From Cristatella mucedo (taxonomy: Eukaryota > Bryozoa > Phylactolaemata > Cristatellidae), in contig WPIO01000239.1 in the NCBI GenBank assembly GCA_009760855.2, positions 1-62,000 on the forward strand: a stretch of 62,000 nt of DNA. The letters run 5' to 3'. Positions 1 through 10,335 of this stretch are shown piece after piece. Position 1 is the first letter of the stretch. Each line of letters begins with the position of its first letter. Both the position numbers and the translations under genes were made by a program. The notes under the pieces are model-generated. The model did not search any database and had not been told where the DNA came from. It saw nothing but the letters and a program-made list of their open reading frames with translations.

Positions 1-689
1 TTTTCGAGTGACAGGCAGTGATGTGCTTACGCGGCATTAGTGCTGGCGGTTTGTACAATCACTGGGCCGCTTCGCTGCCGCGGGGGTTTTTTCATGGAAA
101 TTTTCTTCACGTACAGCTAATTGATCCCCGTCTCGGCGTAGCCCTGAAGGTCTGATTTGGGTCAAGCAGACCAGCTGGCCGGCCCCGCTTTCGGGGGGTG
201 AGGGGGGTGTCGAGCGCACCTGTTCATTTGTTTCGAGCGGCCTGATCGGAAAGTATAAGTCGGAGCTTCAACTCTCGCGGGAGGCCCTCGCTGACGACAG
301 CGGACTTGTTGCAAGACTGCCAATAAAGCCCTCCCTCGGCATCGAGCTAGAAGACAAGATCATGATAACAGTGTCTTCAGTCTCTAACGGCAATATTTTT
401 TGAAGCTGAAACGTTCCGGATGCTCGAATAACTGGGCACCTGCCAGCTAGGTTCGGCAGTGGTACAGAAACGAGCCCGTTTTTGATGTGCCAAGGTTCGA
501 GGAAATGACAGTTCGCACGCAGGCCTTAATCTGACCGGCTTACAACCTAGATCATGTTCTAGCTTCCTCTCTTGGTTCTGTCTATCTCTGTCGGTGCAAC
601 TCATAAATTGCAGGCAATATTCGGGCGTTTATACGTCGAGATGAGACTACAGTCTCTGCGTCTCTCAAAACTCTATCGTTATCACAGCT
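1..689. other. Intergenic or intronic, no gene recognised
   Basis: Mixed-composition sequence. The short open frames in it show no recognisable family, no repeat structure and no splice pattern. If the EF-hand exon at 2194-2318 (minus) belongs to an intact gene, this stretch would be part of its downstream intron or exons, but no second EF-hand could be found here. Confidence 0.5.
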
Positions 690-1927
690 CAGCCTTCCCT
701 CTTCTCTCTGGGGTTCTGACTCTCTCTCACTTGTTCTCTCTCGTTCCTCTCCTGCAATCTCTCTATATTAGGCCTATCTCTTCGCTCGCTTCTCGCTTCT
801 CTCTCTCTCTCTGCTCTGGTCTCGGTCTGATCTCTCGTACTCTCTCTTGTTGTTGTTCGTCTTCTCGAATTGTTCTCTCTCTTTTCATTGTAGCTGTTCA
901 TCTGTCTCTTGTCTTTTCTCTTCTCTGTCTTGTTTCTCCTCTTTCTCTTCTCTTACTTCTTCTTCTCTCTCTCTCTCTCTATCATCTCTGTGCCTCTGTA
1001 CCCTTTTTTGGTTTGGGGTTTGTCTTGCTCTGCTCTCTCGCTTCTTTTCTTTCTCTCTCCTATCTCTGTTCTAGATCTGTATCGCGTCGCCTTCTTTCTC
1101 TCTTCGCGTCTGCTTTCTCTCTATCTCTCTCTCTCCTCTTTGGTGTCATGCATCGTTCTCTCTATGCTCTCTTCACCTTCTCTTCTCACTTTCGTTTCCC
1201 TCTATTGGGTCTTCTTTATTCGGCGGCTATCGGTATTTGTTCTCTATCTTGAGTCTATTGCGCACTTCCTTGCCTTAGTATCTTTCTCTGGCCTCTCGGT
1301 TTCTATCTCGGTCCAAGTTCTCTTCTCTGTGCTTCTGTCGTATTGTCTCTTGTCTCTCTCTATTCTCTTTGGTGGTAGTCTCTTCTGTCTCTGCTCTGCG
1401 TTCTCTGTGGCTCCTGGGTCTCTCCTCTCTCTCTCTCCTCTCTCTTCTCTGTACCCTTCTCATCATGTCTCTGCTCTCGCTAGTCCTGTCCACTCTTCAT
1501 CTTCTCTCTTCTACATCTCATCTTATCTTCTCTCTATCTCTCTCTCTTTTCTCTACTCCTCTCCTCTCCTCTCTCTCTATCTCTGTCTTTGATTCTCCAT
1601 CATATCTCTGTTTCTGTACTCATCTGTCCTTACTCTCTGTCTCCCTCTCTCTAGTTCTCTCTCTCCTATCCTCTCTACTCCTCTCTTCTCTCTCTCTCTC
1701 CTCGCTCTCACTCCTCTATGTCCTCCTCTCTGCCCTATCTCCTCTATCTCCTATGTCTCTCTGTCTCCCTCGTCTTCTATCGCTCTCTCTCCTCTTCTCT
1801 CTTTTCTCTATCTCTCTTCTTACCTATCTCGCTCTCTCTGTCTGTGCTGTCCGTCTCTTCTCTATCTCTGTTTCTGTGCTCTTGTCGTCTCTCTCTCCCT
1901 CTGCTTCTCTCTCTCACTCACTCTTCT

Positions 1928-1971
<44 letters not shown>

Positions 1972-1979
1972 CCTCACTC

Positions 1980-2011
<32 letters not shown>

Positions 2012-2078
2012 CTCTCTCTCTCCTCTCCTCTCTCTGCTTCTCTCTCTCTCTTCTCTCTACCTCTCTCTCTGTCCGCGG
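690..2078 (+). repeat. Degenerate (CT)n polypyrimidine tract, about 1.4 kb
   Basis: Almost uninterrupted C/T on the plus strand, with CT, CTCT and TTCT units broken by isolated purines, grading into purer (CT)n near 1935-2010. The long open frames in it encode Ser/Leu/Phe-only peptides and are artefacts of composition. Read on the minus strand it is a GA tract downstream of the EF-hand exon donor at 2193, so it would be intronic for that gene. Confidence 0.9.
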
Positions 2079-2193
2079 CTTCATTCTCCGATCGATCACG
2101 CCCATTGGGCCAAGTGTGCGCGGTTGCTGATTTTTGGCGGCGGCTCGCTCTGCCTTCGCTCGATCGCTCGCGCCGCGCGCCTGCGCCGCGTAC

Positions 2194-2318
2194 CTGCTTG
2201 AGCTCGTTGCAACAATCGTGCCCGTGTGGTCGGCGTCGTATAAGCTGAACGTCTCCTTGAACTGTCTGATCTCTTCCATCGTTAGGATGTCTTCTGGCCG
2301 AACCGCCGTGTTGCCCAT
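2194..2318 (-). CDS. First-EF-hand exon of a calmodulin-like protein, with apparent 1-nt deletion
   Basis: From an ATG at 2318-2316 the frame reads MGNTAVRPEDILTMEE, then an amphipathic helix (IRQFKETFSLY) and a Ca2+-binding loop starting DADHTGTIVAT. This is the helix-loop order of the first EF-hand of calmodulin and troponin C, with D at loop positions 1 and 3 and G at 6. The loop should end in Glu at position 12, but the frame instead passes into Ser residues. Losing one base at about 2208-2209 explains this: shifting the frame by one gives E-L-K-Q immediately before a good donor (CAG then GTACGC on the minus strand, GT at 2193-2192). MGN at the start would suit N-myristoylation, if this ATG is the true start. 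A possible acceptor lies just upstream (CCAG, about 2326), so the exon may begin before the ATG. No other EF-hand exon is visible. It could be a live gene with a sequence error, or a pseudogene. Confidence 0.6.
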
Positions 2319-2329
2319 TCTCAAGCTGG

Positions 2330-3877
2330 AGTGGCGATCCTCAGTTGTCGCTCGTTCGCCCCGTCGGCGAGCTGCTCATGGCGTGCAGGATAACGTGCAG
2401 CGCGTCGCGTGCCGAGTGGCGACGAGGCCAAAAAAAGGACGCCTGCGGTGAGTGAAAAAGAGAGCCGAGTTAAGCGCCTCCAGCGAGGCGAGCGTCCTTG
2501 GTGAATTGTGAGGCTAAGAAAGGCCCCGGCCCTAGGGGGAAGCTCGCTGCACTGTTCCGAGCCAGCTCGAATCAGACCAGTGCCATGTGACCGTCTTAGG
2601 CATCGGCACGCGCCAAAGTGAGTGCAGCGATATAAAACTTTGCATGAAGCACTCAGTACGTTGAGCAAGCGTCCGCGAGAGTAGTTTTCTGCTGTATTTT
2701 TGAGGGATTTTCAACTACGATCACTACTAGATCCGATCTGTCGTCGAGCGGGTAAAGAAGGAATTCTCCGTGGGCCAATAGCGTAGTGTCACTGATATTC
2801 TGAATCGCGTGAGGTCGCGCGTTGGCAAGCGCCAGATATTTGGCTCCATAATGCCAGACTACGTCGCGCACTAAAAACTGGATTTAAGCCGTCGGTTTCT
2901 CTCGGTCCTCTGACGGGCGGGTGATCGCGTCGTGCTCTGTAGCGGAGGCGAGTACAGAGGAGGCCTTAGAGACTACGAAGCTCGATACGGTAGCTTCGCG
3001 CGTATGTCAAAACCCAGCGGTTAAGGAAAGGAGCGGATACGGGATGGCTGGGCTTAGGGGGTGAGCAAAACGATAGTGCTGCTCAAGTGCCTTCTTTCTT
3101 TTTATAAAGGCTTAGACTGGCAAATGGACTGCTAGATAATTGCGACCGCATAATTGAGAGTATCCGTTTGTGAAACGTGGCCTAGGCGCGGAAGTCGTGA
3201 ACTTGTAAGTTTATTACGCTTCACCTTCGTCATATCGCCGGGAGGGCGCATCACTTTTTAGAAATCCCGCGGAACTGCAACTGACGACCTGTGTCAACAT
3301 ATTGGCAGCAATTAGGATTGTAAGTCGAGGGCATGCTATTGGTGTCCGTGGCGATCATTACAGCCATGCTAATGGCGGCAGCAGAGACGTGAAAAAGAGG
3401 GGAACGGCTTCCCGAGGGCATATCAGACCCGACTTGTCCGTCTCACTGACGTTGTGGTTGAAGGGTACTCCACAATCCGTAAGTGCCAGACCTCGAAATA
3501 TTACATTGATTGTCCGCCAGGAATATTTCTCGCTGGTATTGTGGGCTTTGGCTAGAGGAGATCGATTATGTGGCCGTGTGCGGCGACTGTAACTGCGGAG
3601 AATTGTCACTTGTGAAGTCGTTGAGTGAAGGTTGTGCCGATGTGGGACTACCCCCCCCTATGCATCCTGACCGATAAGTGGTTTTCCAGATCGATTTCTG
3701 GGGTGGTGCTCGTGTAGGGAAATAACTATGCGTATAGATCTTTTTAATGGAATACGCCATAAGCGAATATCTCTATGCGGCACGTTACAATCGCTGCCAG
3801 GAGGAGCAATTATTGAGATTTAAAGCTCACAAATATCGTGCTTAGGTCAAGCGCGCTTATTAATGGTAAGCGTGCTT
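2330..3877. other. Non-coding, nothing recognised
   Basis: Unique-looking sequence of moderate GC with short unrelated open frames. A TATAAAA motif occurs at about 2631, but no gene downstream of it could be supported. Confidence 0.4.
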
Positions 3878-4200
3878 TCGGTACGCATTCGGTTAGCCAA
3901 CGGACTTCGCCTCAAGCAACAACGAGAAAATGGGAAGCATTGCAAAGTTAGGAGAGCATGTGAGGTAGTGAGTAGCATAGAAGTAGCAGCTCAGGACACG
4001 CTGAAAAAGATGTGGCCATAGTCGGCAGTTGGAGAGTAGATGTCGTTGCGTAAGAAAGCAAACAAGAAAAAAATTTGGGACCATTGAATTGGTAGAACCT
4101 TGGATAATAGCAGCGCTGAATCATGGGCACACGGGTACAGTACCATAAAAATCTTGATACAGTATACAGAAACCAAAAAGACAAGTTTATTGGGGTTCAA
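3878..4200 (-). mobile_element. LINE (CR1/L2-type) 3' end fragment
   Basis: On the minus strand this piece matches the 3' end of the long LINE at 17040-19560. Both share a segment reading FLR-N/S-D-x-YSP-A/T-ADYG, followed by a conserved run through CTGAGCTGCTAC, ACTCACTACCTC and the end segment GTTGGCTAACCGAATGCG. The match covers about 3878-4050 well and is weaker to about 4200. The copy is truncated at the 5' end and has indels. Confidence 0.65.
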
Positions 4201-4460
4201 GGAAACTAAGCGAGAACTGGCGCGTGTTTAGCTGAGACTTAAATAATACAAGGTCATTGCATTGGAAGCGAATTCCAGACTTTAATTTCGCATAACCTGA
4301 AGGCCCGATCGCCAATAAATTAAAAATAAAATTTACTGCGACGAACGGCGGAACGACTGGAAGCCAAGGAAGCGGTTGGTGCGAGAGCTCTCCAATTGGA
4401 GGCGGAGAAAGAAGATCGTGGAGCTGTTGGCTGGTGCAAGCGACCTAGATAGGGTAGCGC

Positions 4461-4461
4461 C

Positions 4462-4533
<72 letters not shown>
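4461..4533 (+). repeat. (GA)n microsatellite
   Basis: Near-perfect AG/GA dinucleotide run of about 70 bp. Confidence 0.95.
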
Positions 4534-4535
<2 letters not shown>

Positions 4536-5078
4536 CTGAAAGTCGATCGCATTTTGATAGGAAGCTACTGAAGCCCAGACAGAAGTATTGTGACGTGGAA
4601 GTCGGCTCGGTAAGCTCCCTGCAAGAAGAGAGATTAAGGCGGAACCGAGAAGAGCCCGACCGGGCATGCCTTTACCTTGACCTTAGACATTCGTATCGAG
4701 GTAGACGCCAAACGGACCCAGAGTGGGCCGCACCTACGCGGCCGTGCCTATACGGACTTCACTGCCACAGTCACCGCCTGCGTACGGCGTTCTGCCTGGT
4801 GCTAACGCAGCAGCAGCAGCGCCACCTGCAGCAGCAGCGCTTTTTTTCGCTAGCGTTTCGCAATGCACTTTGCTGCAGTTGTGATTTCTCTTGCTGGCAC
4901 TTCTTGGGTTTTTACCGTTCGCTTGCAGAGCAAGCTGCAATACTTTTTCTCGGAAATGGCCGTTTTTCGCGACTTTATAGTTTTCAAATAGCGGAGCACG
5001 TGGCTTAGGCTTCTAGTAAGCCTGCGCGTGGCTAATAACATTAGCCGGTAGCCACGCACGTTATATTTATCCACCTAT
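4534..5078. other. Non-coding, small CAG-rich patch and a hairpin
   Basis: Contains a short CAG/GCA-rich stretch (about 4807-4840) and a hairpin of GCGTGGCTA with TAGCCACGC around 5027-5058, just before the LINE at 5080. No gene recognised. Confidence 0.4.
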
Positions 5079-5079
5079 G

Positions 5080-6147
5080 AATTATGCAGCTTACATTGTA
5101 TATGTAAATTCTCTAAACTCACTAGCTGCATGCATTGATGACATCCGCACATGGATGGCAGCAAATTTTCTAAAACTTAACGATGATAAAACTAACTTAC
5201 TAGTTATGGGCAAACCCAGTGTGATCCAGAGATTGGAAAGGCTGACTCTCAAAATTGGCTCTGCCAGCATATCTCCAGTTGAATCAGCTCAAAATCTAGG
5301 TGTCATATTCCAAAGCAACCTCTCGTTAGACGACCATAGCAGCTCCAGAGTCTAATCCGCCTATTTCCAGCTTCATAATATTGCTAAAATTCGGGCTTGT
5401 TTAGATAAAGATACCACGTCCAAGTTGGTCCATGCATTTGTGACATCCTGTCTCGACTTCTGCAACTCACTGCTTACTGGCCTACCGGCATGTGCGATCA
5501 GGCGATTGCAGCTGGTGCAAAACTCCGCAGCTAGGCTTGTCTGTCGTGAGCGTCGCAGTTGCCACATTACTCCACTTCTCGCCGACCTGCACTGGCTACC
5601 AGTCAAGCAACGGATTGACTTCAAGGTTTTGTCGCTCACTTTTAGGTCCCTTCATTCTATGGCTCCAGCCTATCTTTCAGATATACTACCCCATCAGGCC
5701 AAGCATCGTACCGCCCGATTGTCGGAATCCAACAGTCTACAAATACCTCATACAAACCTTAAATCCTTTGGAGACCGTGCATTTAGTTCATATGCTCCCA
5801 AAGCCTGGAACTCCCTCCCGACCTGCGTCAGAACATCCCCTGACCTGACCACATTTAAAAGAACCTACAAACACACCTATTTAGGACAGCATTTAGTGGG
5901 TCCCTGTGATTTGTCCTTCACGTGCTTATGCGTGCTGACACTGTGCATGCTGCCACTAACCACATTTGCATGCTGACCCTGTGCATGTCACCCCTAACCT
6001 TATTATTCATTTTGTTTGTTTTTCAAGCATGATTTTACTTACCATTCAATTGCATTTCACTTTACAGCAAATGTAAAGCGCCTAGAGAGAGATTAAGTTC
6101 TCTGAGGGCGCTTTATCAAGTGAATTATTATTATTATTGTTATTATT
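5080..6147 (+). mobile_element. 5'-truncated CR1/L2-type LINE with intact 3' end
   Basis: Starts just downstream of where the YADD box of the reverse transcriptase would be. It reads L..CIDDIRTWMAANFLKLND, then LGVIFQSNLSLDDH, then a frameshift near 5345-5420, then the long C-terminal module ([55 protein letters not shown]). The 3' UTR ends in the family tail: AAATGTAAAGCGCCTAGAG, a hairpin of AGAGA and TCTCT around TTAAGT, GGGCGCTTTATCAAGTG, then TTA repeats. It is close to identical to the copy at 36490-37200, so both are fairly young. Dead: truncated and frameshifted. Confidence 0.9.
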
Positions 6148-6184
6148 AAATATTATATACATATATGCGTATGTGCATAAATAC

Positions 6185-6287
<103 letters not shown>

Positions 6288-6309
6288 ATAATCATATACC
6301 TGTACATAA

Positions 6310-6400
6310 ACTTCATGCTTCCTTTGTAGCAAATGTAAAGTGCCTAGAAAGAGATTAAATTCTCAGAGGGCGCTGTACTAAAAGCATTATTATTATGCAC
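6310..6400 (+). mobile_element. LINE 3' tail fragment
   Basis: Carries the CTTCCTTTGTAGCAAATGTA, AGTGCCTAGAAAGAG, AGGGCGCTGTACT and ATTATTATTA series of the same LINE 3' end. Only the last 90 bp remain. Confidence 0.8.
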
Positions 6401-7547
6401 ATAGAGCCAGAACTGTACGTAAATTCATATAGTACGCATACGCTTCGCACTACTGGCCAGTAATGGTCGCTCCAGTGGCGCCACCTGGCGGCACAGTCGG
6501 CTGCATGACATAGCGAAGCACGAGCGCGTGCCGCTACCGCGCCGAGCGAGCGAGCCGTCTGCTGCCTAAGGGCTGCGCCGCCGCGCCGAGCCACGCGTAG
6601 TGGCGTTGGCCCTGAGCGAGTCGCGGCACCGAGCCCGAGCGAGTCGCCGCGGCGGACGAGCAAGAAGGACCGGCGCGAGTCGACCGCGAGATGGACGCCA
6701 GAAACGAGGCAGAGGACGACGACGACGACACCGCGCGCGCGGTTAGACCCGCTGACGGCGCGCCTCGCCGGCGCAGGCGCTGGCGCGAGGAACGCTTGGC
6801 CGGACCGCGCGTCCGCGCTAGATCGCGCCGGCGAAAGATAATGTTTGTGCGAGAGCATGCAAATGACGCGCACGCCACCGATCTCATTGAGCGCGCTCGG
6901 CGCGCCCGAGCAGTTGACACTGCTTTCCGCGGAAAGCCACCGCTGCGCGTGCACTACTCAGGCCGGCTCTTTGTGTCGCCACAATCGATCTGTTGAACCG
7001 GCGTTTGGCGCGCGGAGTAGACGCGGCAGCGGCGGCGGCGAGCGCATTCACTTCGCCCCAGCGTCCGACGACGGCCTTCGCCACCCGCGCTTCCGAACCG
7101 GAACGACGCGCTTCGCCTTATTTAACGCCGCGCCAACGCTCGGTCGCTGCGACGGCCGCGCGGGAGCGACGCCATCGCAGAGCCGCCGCCGCCGAAGCGG
7201 CCGAGTCCTCGCGTTCTCAGCGAGGAGCGTCGCGCCGGCAAAATTCTTCGGCGCCTCGCCGTCCGTAAATGCCGATGCGCACGCGGCTGAACCGACAGCC
7301 GGCCAGACGCGCGCAGGCGCCGGCGCCGGTCGCAGAGCTCCGTCGGCGGAGGGTCGCATTGCCACCACCCAGGCCCGAAAGGGCGAGAAGCGTCTGCCGC
7401 GCCAGCGACGGCTTGTTGATCCCGTGACCCTTGACGGCGATCTTTACTGCTAAACCCTCGGCAACGTCAGCAGACGGATGCCGCCTTGCTACGCCCACGC
7501 CGCTCGGCAGCGAAGGGCGGGGCGCCAGGTCGCTGCGTCTGCGACTT

Positions 7548-7605
7548 CGGGCTTATTCGGGCTTATTATTCGGGCTTATTATTCGGGCTTACGCTTTCGG
7601 GCTTA
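7548..7605 (+). repeat. Short tandem repeat, unit CGGGCTTATTATT
   Basis: About four copies of a 13-bp unit (CGGGCTTATT with variable ATT) inside the GC-rich block. Confidence 0.85.
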
Positions 7606-7844
7606 ATCATTCGCTGCGACGTTTGGGAGCAGCAACGCGGCAGCAGCAACAGCAGCAGCAGTGCTGAGAGCGATAGCGTCAACGCATCGTCCACCCGCCC
7701 TTTCGAAACCCGGCGCCCCGCGCTGCGCTGCTGATGGGAGCGATGGCGGAAGGCAGCTGCGGGCGCGCGGACGACGAGCAGTACGACGAGAGGCCGAAGA
7801 GAGGCCTGCGGCGGCGACCTGCGGCAGCGAGACGAGCGTCTATG

Positions 7845-7945
7845 CGGCGCGGCATCCGAACCGAGGTCGTGGGCTCGAGCCCTGCGGCGTATTGCAAGTG
7901 CCTAGATAGAGATTCGGTTCTCTGAGGGTCCTATACAAAATTAGG
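7845..7945 (+). mobile_element. SINE-B relic (tRNA B box plus LINE-type tail)
   Basis: GAGGTCGTGGGCTCGAGCCC is the B-box region of the SINE-B family. It is followed by AAGTGCCTAGATAGAGATT, TTCTCTGAGGG and CTATACAAA, the tail shared with the LINE family. The head is lost in the GC-rich block. Confidence 0.65.
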
Positions 7946-8389
7946 TGACGCGTTACGCCGCCCTGCCCGCCGTTCGCCATCTCGCTAGCCGCGAGCGCGG
8001 CTCCGCTCGCCGTCTGATGCATGTGAATAGTCTGCGCCGATCGACCGTATGCTATCGACCGCACATCTAAATTCGCTGCACATGCAATACTTAAATTACT
8101 CCTGATGAGCGACCGACGATGCTCGCACTAGCGCAGCGGAGATCTTGGCTGCCAGCTTCTCGACGTTCGAACGCGGCGATGCACTGTCCGCACGACGTCG
8201 TCGCCCGATGCTTCCAGGTTCGGTGGTGAGTTCGGCTTCCCATAAAGAAACTAGACTCTACCCAACAGGGACGCGCCGCCGCCATCAATCGCGTACCCTC
8301 GGTCGAACAGGAAGCTGTGCGCAATGCGCGCTCAGCTCTGCGCGTCCGGGCGCAAGCGGGAGCCGCGAGCCAGCGCGACGGGCGCACGG

Positions 8390-8413
8390 CTCGACGCCTT
8401 CGAAGGCGTCGAG
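8390..8413. repeat. Perfect 24-bp palindrome
   Basis: CTCGACGCCTTC followed at once by its exact reverse complement GAAGGCGTCGAG, no spacer. Confidence 0.95.
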
Positions 8414-9871
8414 GAAACTCTAGCCCTCGCGCACTTGAGCGGAGCGGGCAAATAGGAGCACGCTTGGCAGCTGCTACCGCTGCGGACGCTGCCATGCTGC
8501 CACAATAGCCGTCGGCCGCTAGGATTGCTGCTGCTGCTGCAGCTGCTGCGGCTTGGCAGTAATGGGCTTCGAGGCTGGGTGCGGGCGTTTACGCGCGCGG
8601 GCGCACTCTTCACCGAACGCTGGCTAGGATATGGTCGGATACGATCGGATATGGTCGGCGGCCATCGGCTGCGGTTGGCCGGCTGCGATGCTACATCAGC
8701 GAGGGGGGGGGTAGGCCACGCTATTCTCCACCAACGACGGCTCGCTCGGATGGCGTGCAGCAATTGCGCACCGCGAACGAATCGCGGTGGTGGCAGCGGC
8801 AGCAGCGGCGTCTGTCGCTCGCCAGCGGGCGATCGTTCGGCGCATAAAGAAGCTCTGCCGCGAAGCTGGCGACGTACGGTAAATCCCGCGCGCGCGCGCG
8901 CGCGCGATCGCCAATCGACCGGAGGACGCGAACCGACTCGTAACGAACGGTCGCCGCAGGCAAGCCTGCCAATACAGCGACGAAGAGCTTCACCGAGCCG
9001 AGTGCGACCGTGGAGGTGAAACTCGGCTAAACCCGTGACAGCTCGCGGCAGCGTGTCGCCGGCTTCGTAGCTCGTCGGCTCGCAAGGTTTGCTGCGAATA
9101 GACGCGCCTCGGCTGGCGGAGGGAAGGCGGGCGAGCGAGCGCCCGCTCCCGACGGCCGAAGGCTCGAGGGTACCCGTCGCGTTCTGGCCAGAACTTACCA
9201 CCAGCGCCGCCCGATGCGTCCCGATGCGCGCGCTGCTTCGATCTCGGTCCGGTCGCAAGCTTCGACTCGCCGCCCTCGAGGCCCGAGGCGAGCGCGAGCT
9301 ATTCAAGGTCGGTCCGCCGAGAAGCGCAGCGAGCAGCTGCAGCAGCGCGTCTATGCGCGCGCGCCTATTCTCCGCGAGTGTAAGTCTTCTCGCGGCGAGC
9401 GAAGGCTCGAGATCCTATTGGCTGGCGTGGCGGCCGCAGACGCCCCCGTCGCGCGCGCCCGGCCCCTCGGCCAGCGCGCTTGCACCGCTGGTTGAGCGAC
9501 GTGCGATTTGCGCGGGCAATCGGCCGACGGTTGAGAGGGGCGTGCGGCCTCGCGCGCGGCGCGAGGGGGCGAGGCCAAGAGCGTAGACGGGTGGCAATCG
9601 GGCGAGTTTCCGTTCGAGTGCGCGGCCGGCCCGGCCATCGCTGTCGGCCATCGTTCCCGGCAAAGGCTGAATCCGACGAAAGGACGATCGCAAGCGAGCT
9701 GGCGCTCTCCCCGCGCGCCCCGGCGCACGGTCTCGGCCGCACGACTCAGCCCATCGAGCCGCGTCCCGGGCCGAGCGGCCAACTGCAGCCGACCGATATC
9801 CCGCCGGCCGCAACGCCGCTCGCTAGGCGCCGCTGAGCACTCTTGACCTCGTCTCGTTGCGGCGGCGCTGC

Positions 9872-9911
9872 GCTCGTCGCTCACGCGCTAGTCGCTCACG
9901 CGCTCGTCGCG
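9872..9911 (+). repeat. 15-bp tandem repeat, GCTCGTCGCTCACGC
   Basis: Two full copies and a partial third of a 15-bp unit, differing at one position. Confidence 0.8.
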
Positions 9912-10144
9912 TGTGCCGGCGAGCGCCGCTCGAGAGAGCGGCGGACGCTTCTGAGCCACGCTCCTTCGCCGCGCAGTGGCGCCAGTCATCGGCTGTCCAG
10001 TTCTCGCGCAACCCGACGACGCCGAAGCTTTCGCCTCGAAGCGGCGCCGCGCGCCGGCGCGCGCACGTAGCCGTGACCGCGGTGGCAGAGCGCGGCAGCG
10101 ACCGAGAGCGCCCTTGTCTTACTATCGCGTGTCCGTGACGTTGA

Positions 10145-10335
10145 AGTAGTGAGCCGTAATGGCTCACTAGGTGAGGCGGTTGCTTTTCACGACCTCGGCC
10201 CCGAGGTCGTGGGTTCGAATCCTGCGCTGGGCGATTCTGTATCGCCACTGCAAGCGGTGGTGATAGCCGCACAGGTTCTTCTGTCGCTATACAAAAAGAG
10301 GCTGTTAAATCAGTCAGGATTTATTTATTTAGCAA
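10145..10335 (+). mobile_element. SINE-A, full or nearly full copy
   Basis: tRNA-derived head with GAGCCGTAATGGCTCACTAG and a B box GGGTTCGAATCC, then a family-specific body (GGCGATT..TATCGCCACTGCAAGC, GTGGTGATAGC) and the end TCGCTATACAAAAAGAGGCT followed by GTTAAATCAG. The copy at 52680-52865 is very similar. Between the presumed A and B boxes sits a near-perfect hairpin, CACGACCTCGG and CCGAGGTCGTG with a 2-nt loop (10188-10211). The Pol III boxes are inferred from the motif match only. Confidence 0.85.

Larger units (their letters stand above)
6420..10140. other. GC-rich, CpG-rich block without a supported gene
   Basis: Composition rises abruptly at about 6430 and stays GC-rich to about 10140. 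Long frames are open in several frames on both strands because stops are rare in such sequence, and none shows a family motif, a consistent exon pattern or a preferred frame. The block contains a perfect palindrome (8390-8413), two short tandem repeats and a SINE relic. It could be a CpG-island promoter region of a neighbouring gene. Confidence 0.6.

Noticed and set aside
572-2248. Several plus-strand ORFs of 176-253 codons, rich in Ser and Leu
   Set aside because: They are translations of the (CT)n tract; the same region is open in several frames.
2620-2665. TATAAAA with a TCAGTA initiator-like word, plus strand
   Set aside because: No gene downstream could be supported; such pairs occur by chance.
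8332-9884. ORFs of 324, 177, 165 and 164 codons
   Set aside because: Same reason; several frames are open at once and none is favoured.
10190-10225. Possible tRNA gene (GGTTCGAATCC)
   Set aside because: The B box belongs to a repeated SINE with the same body at 52680; no full cloverleaf can be drawn.
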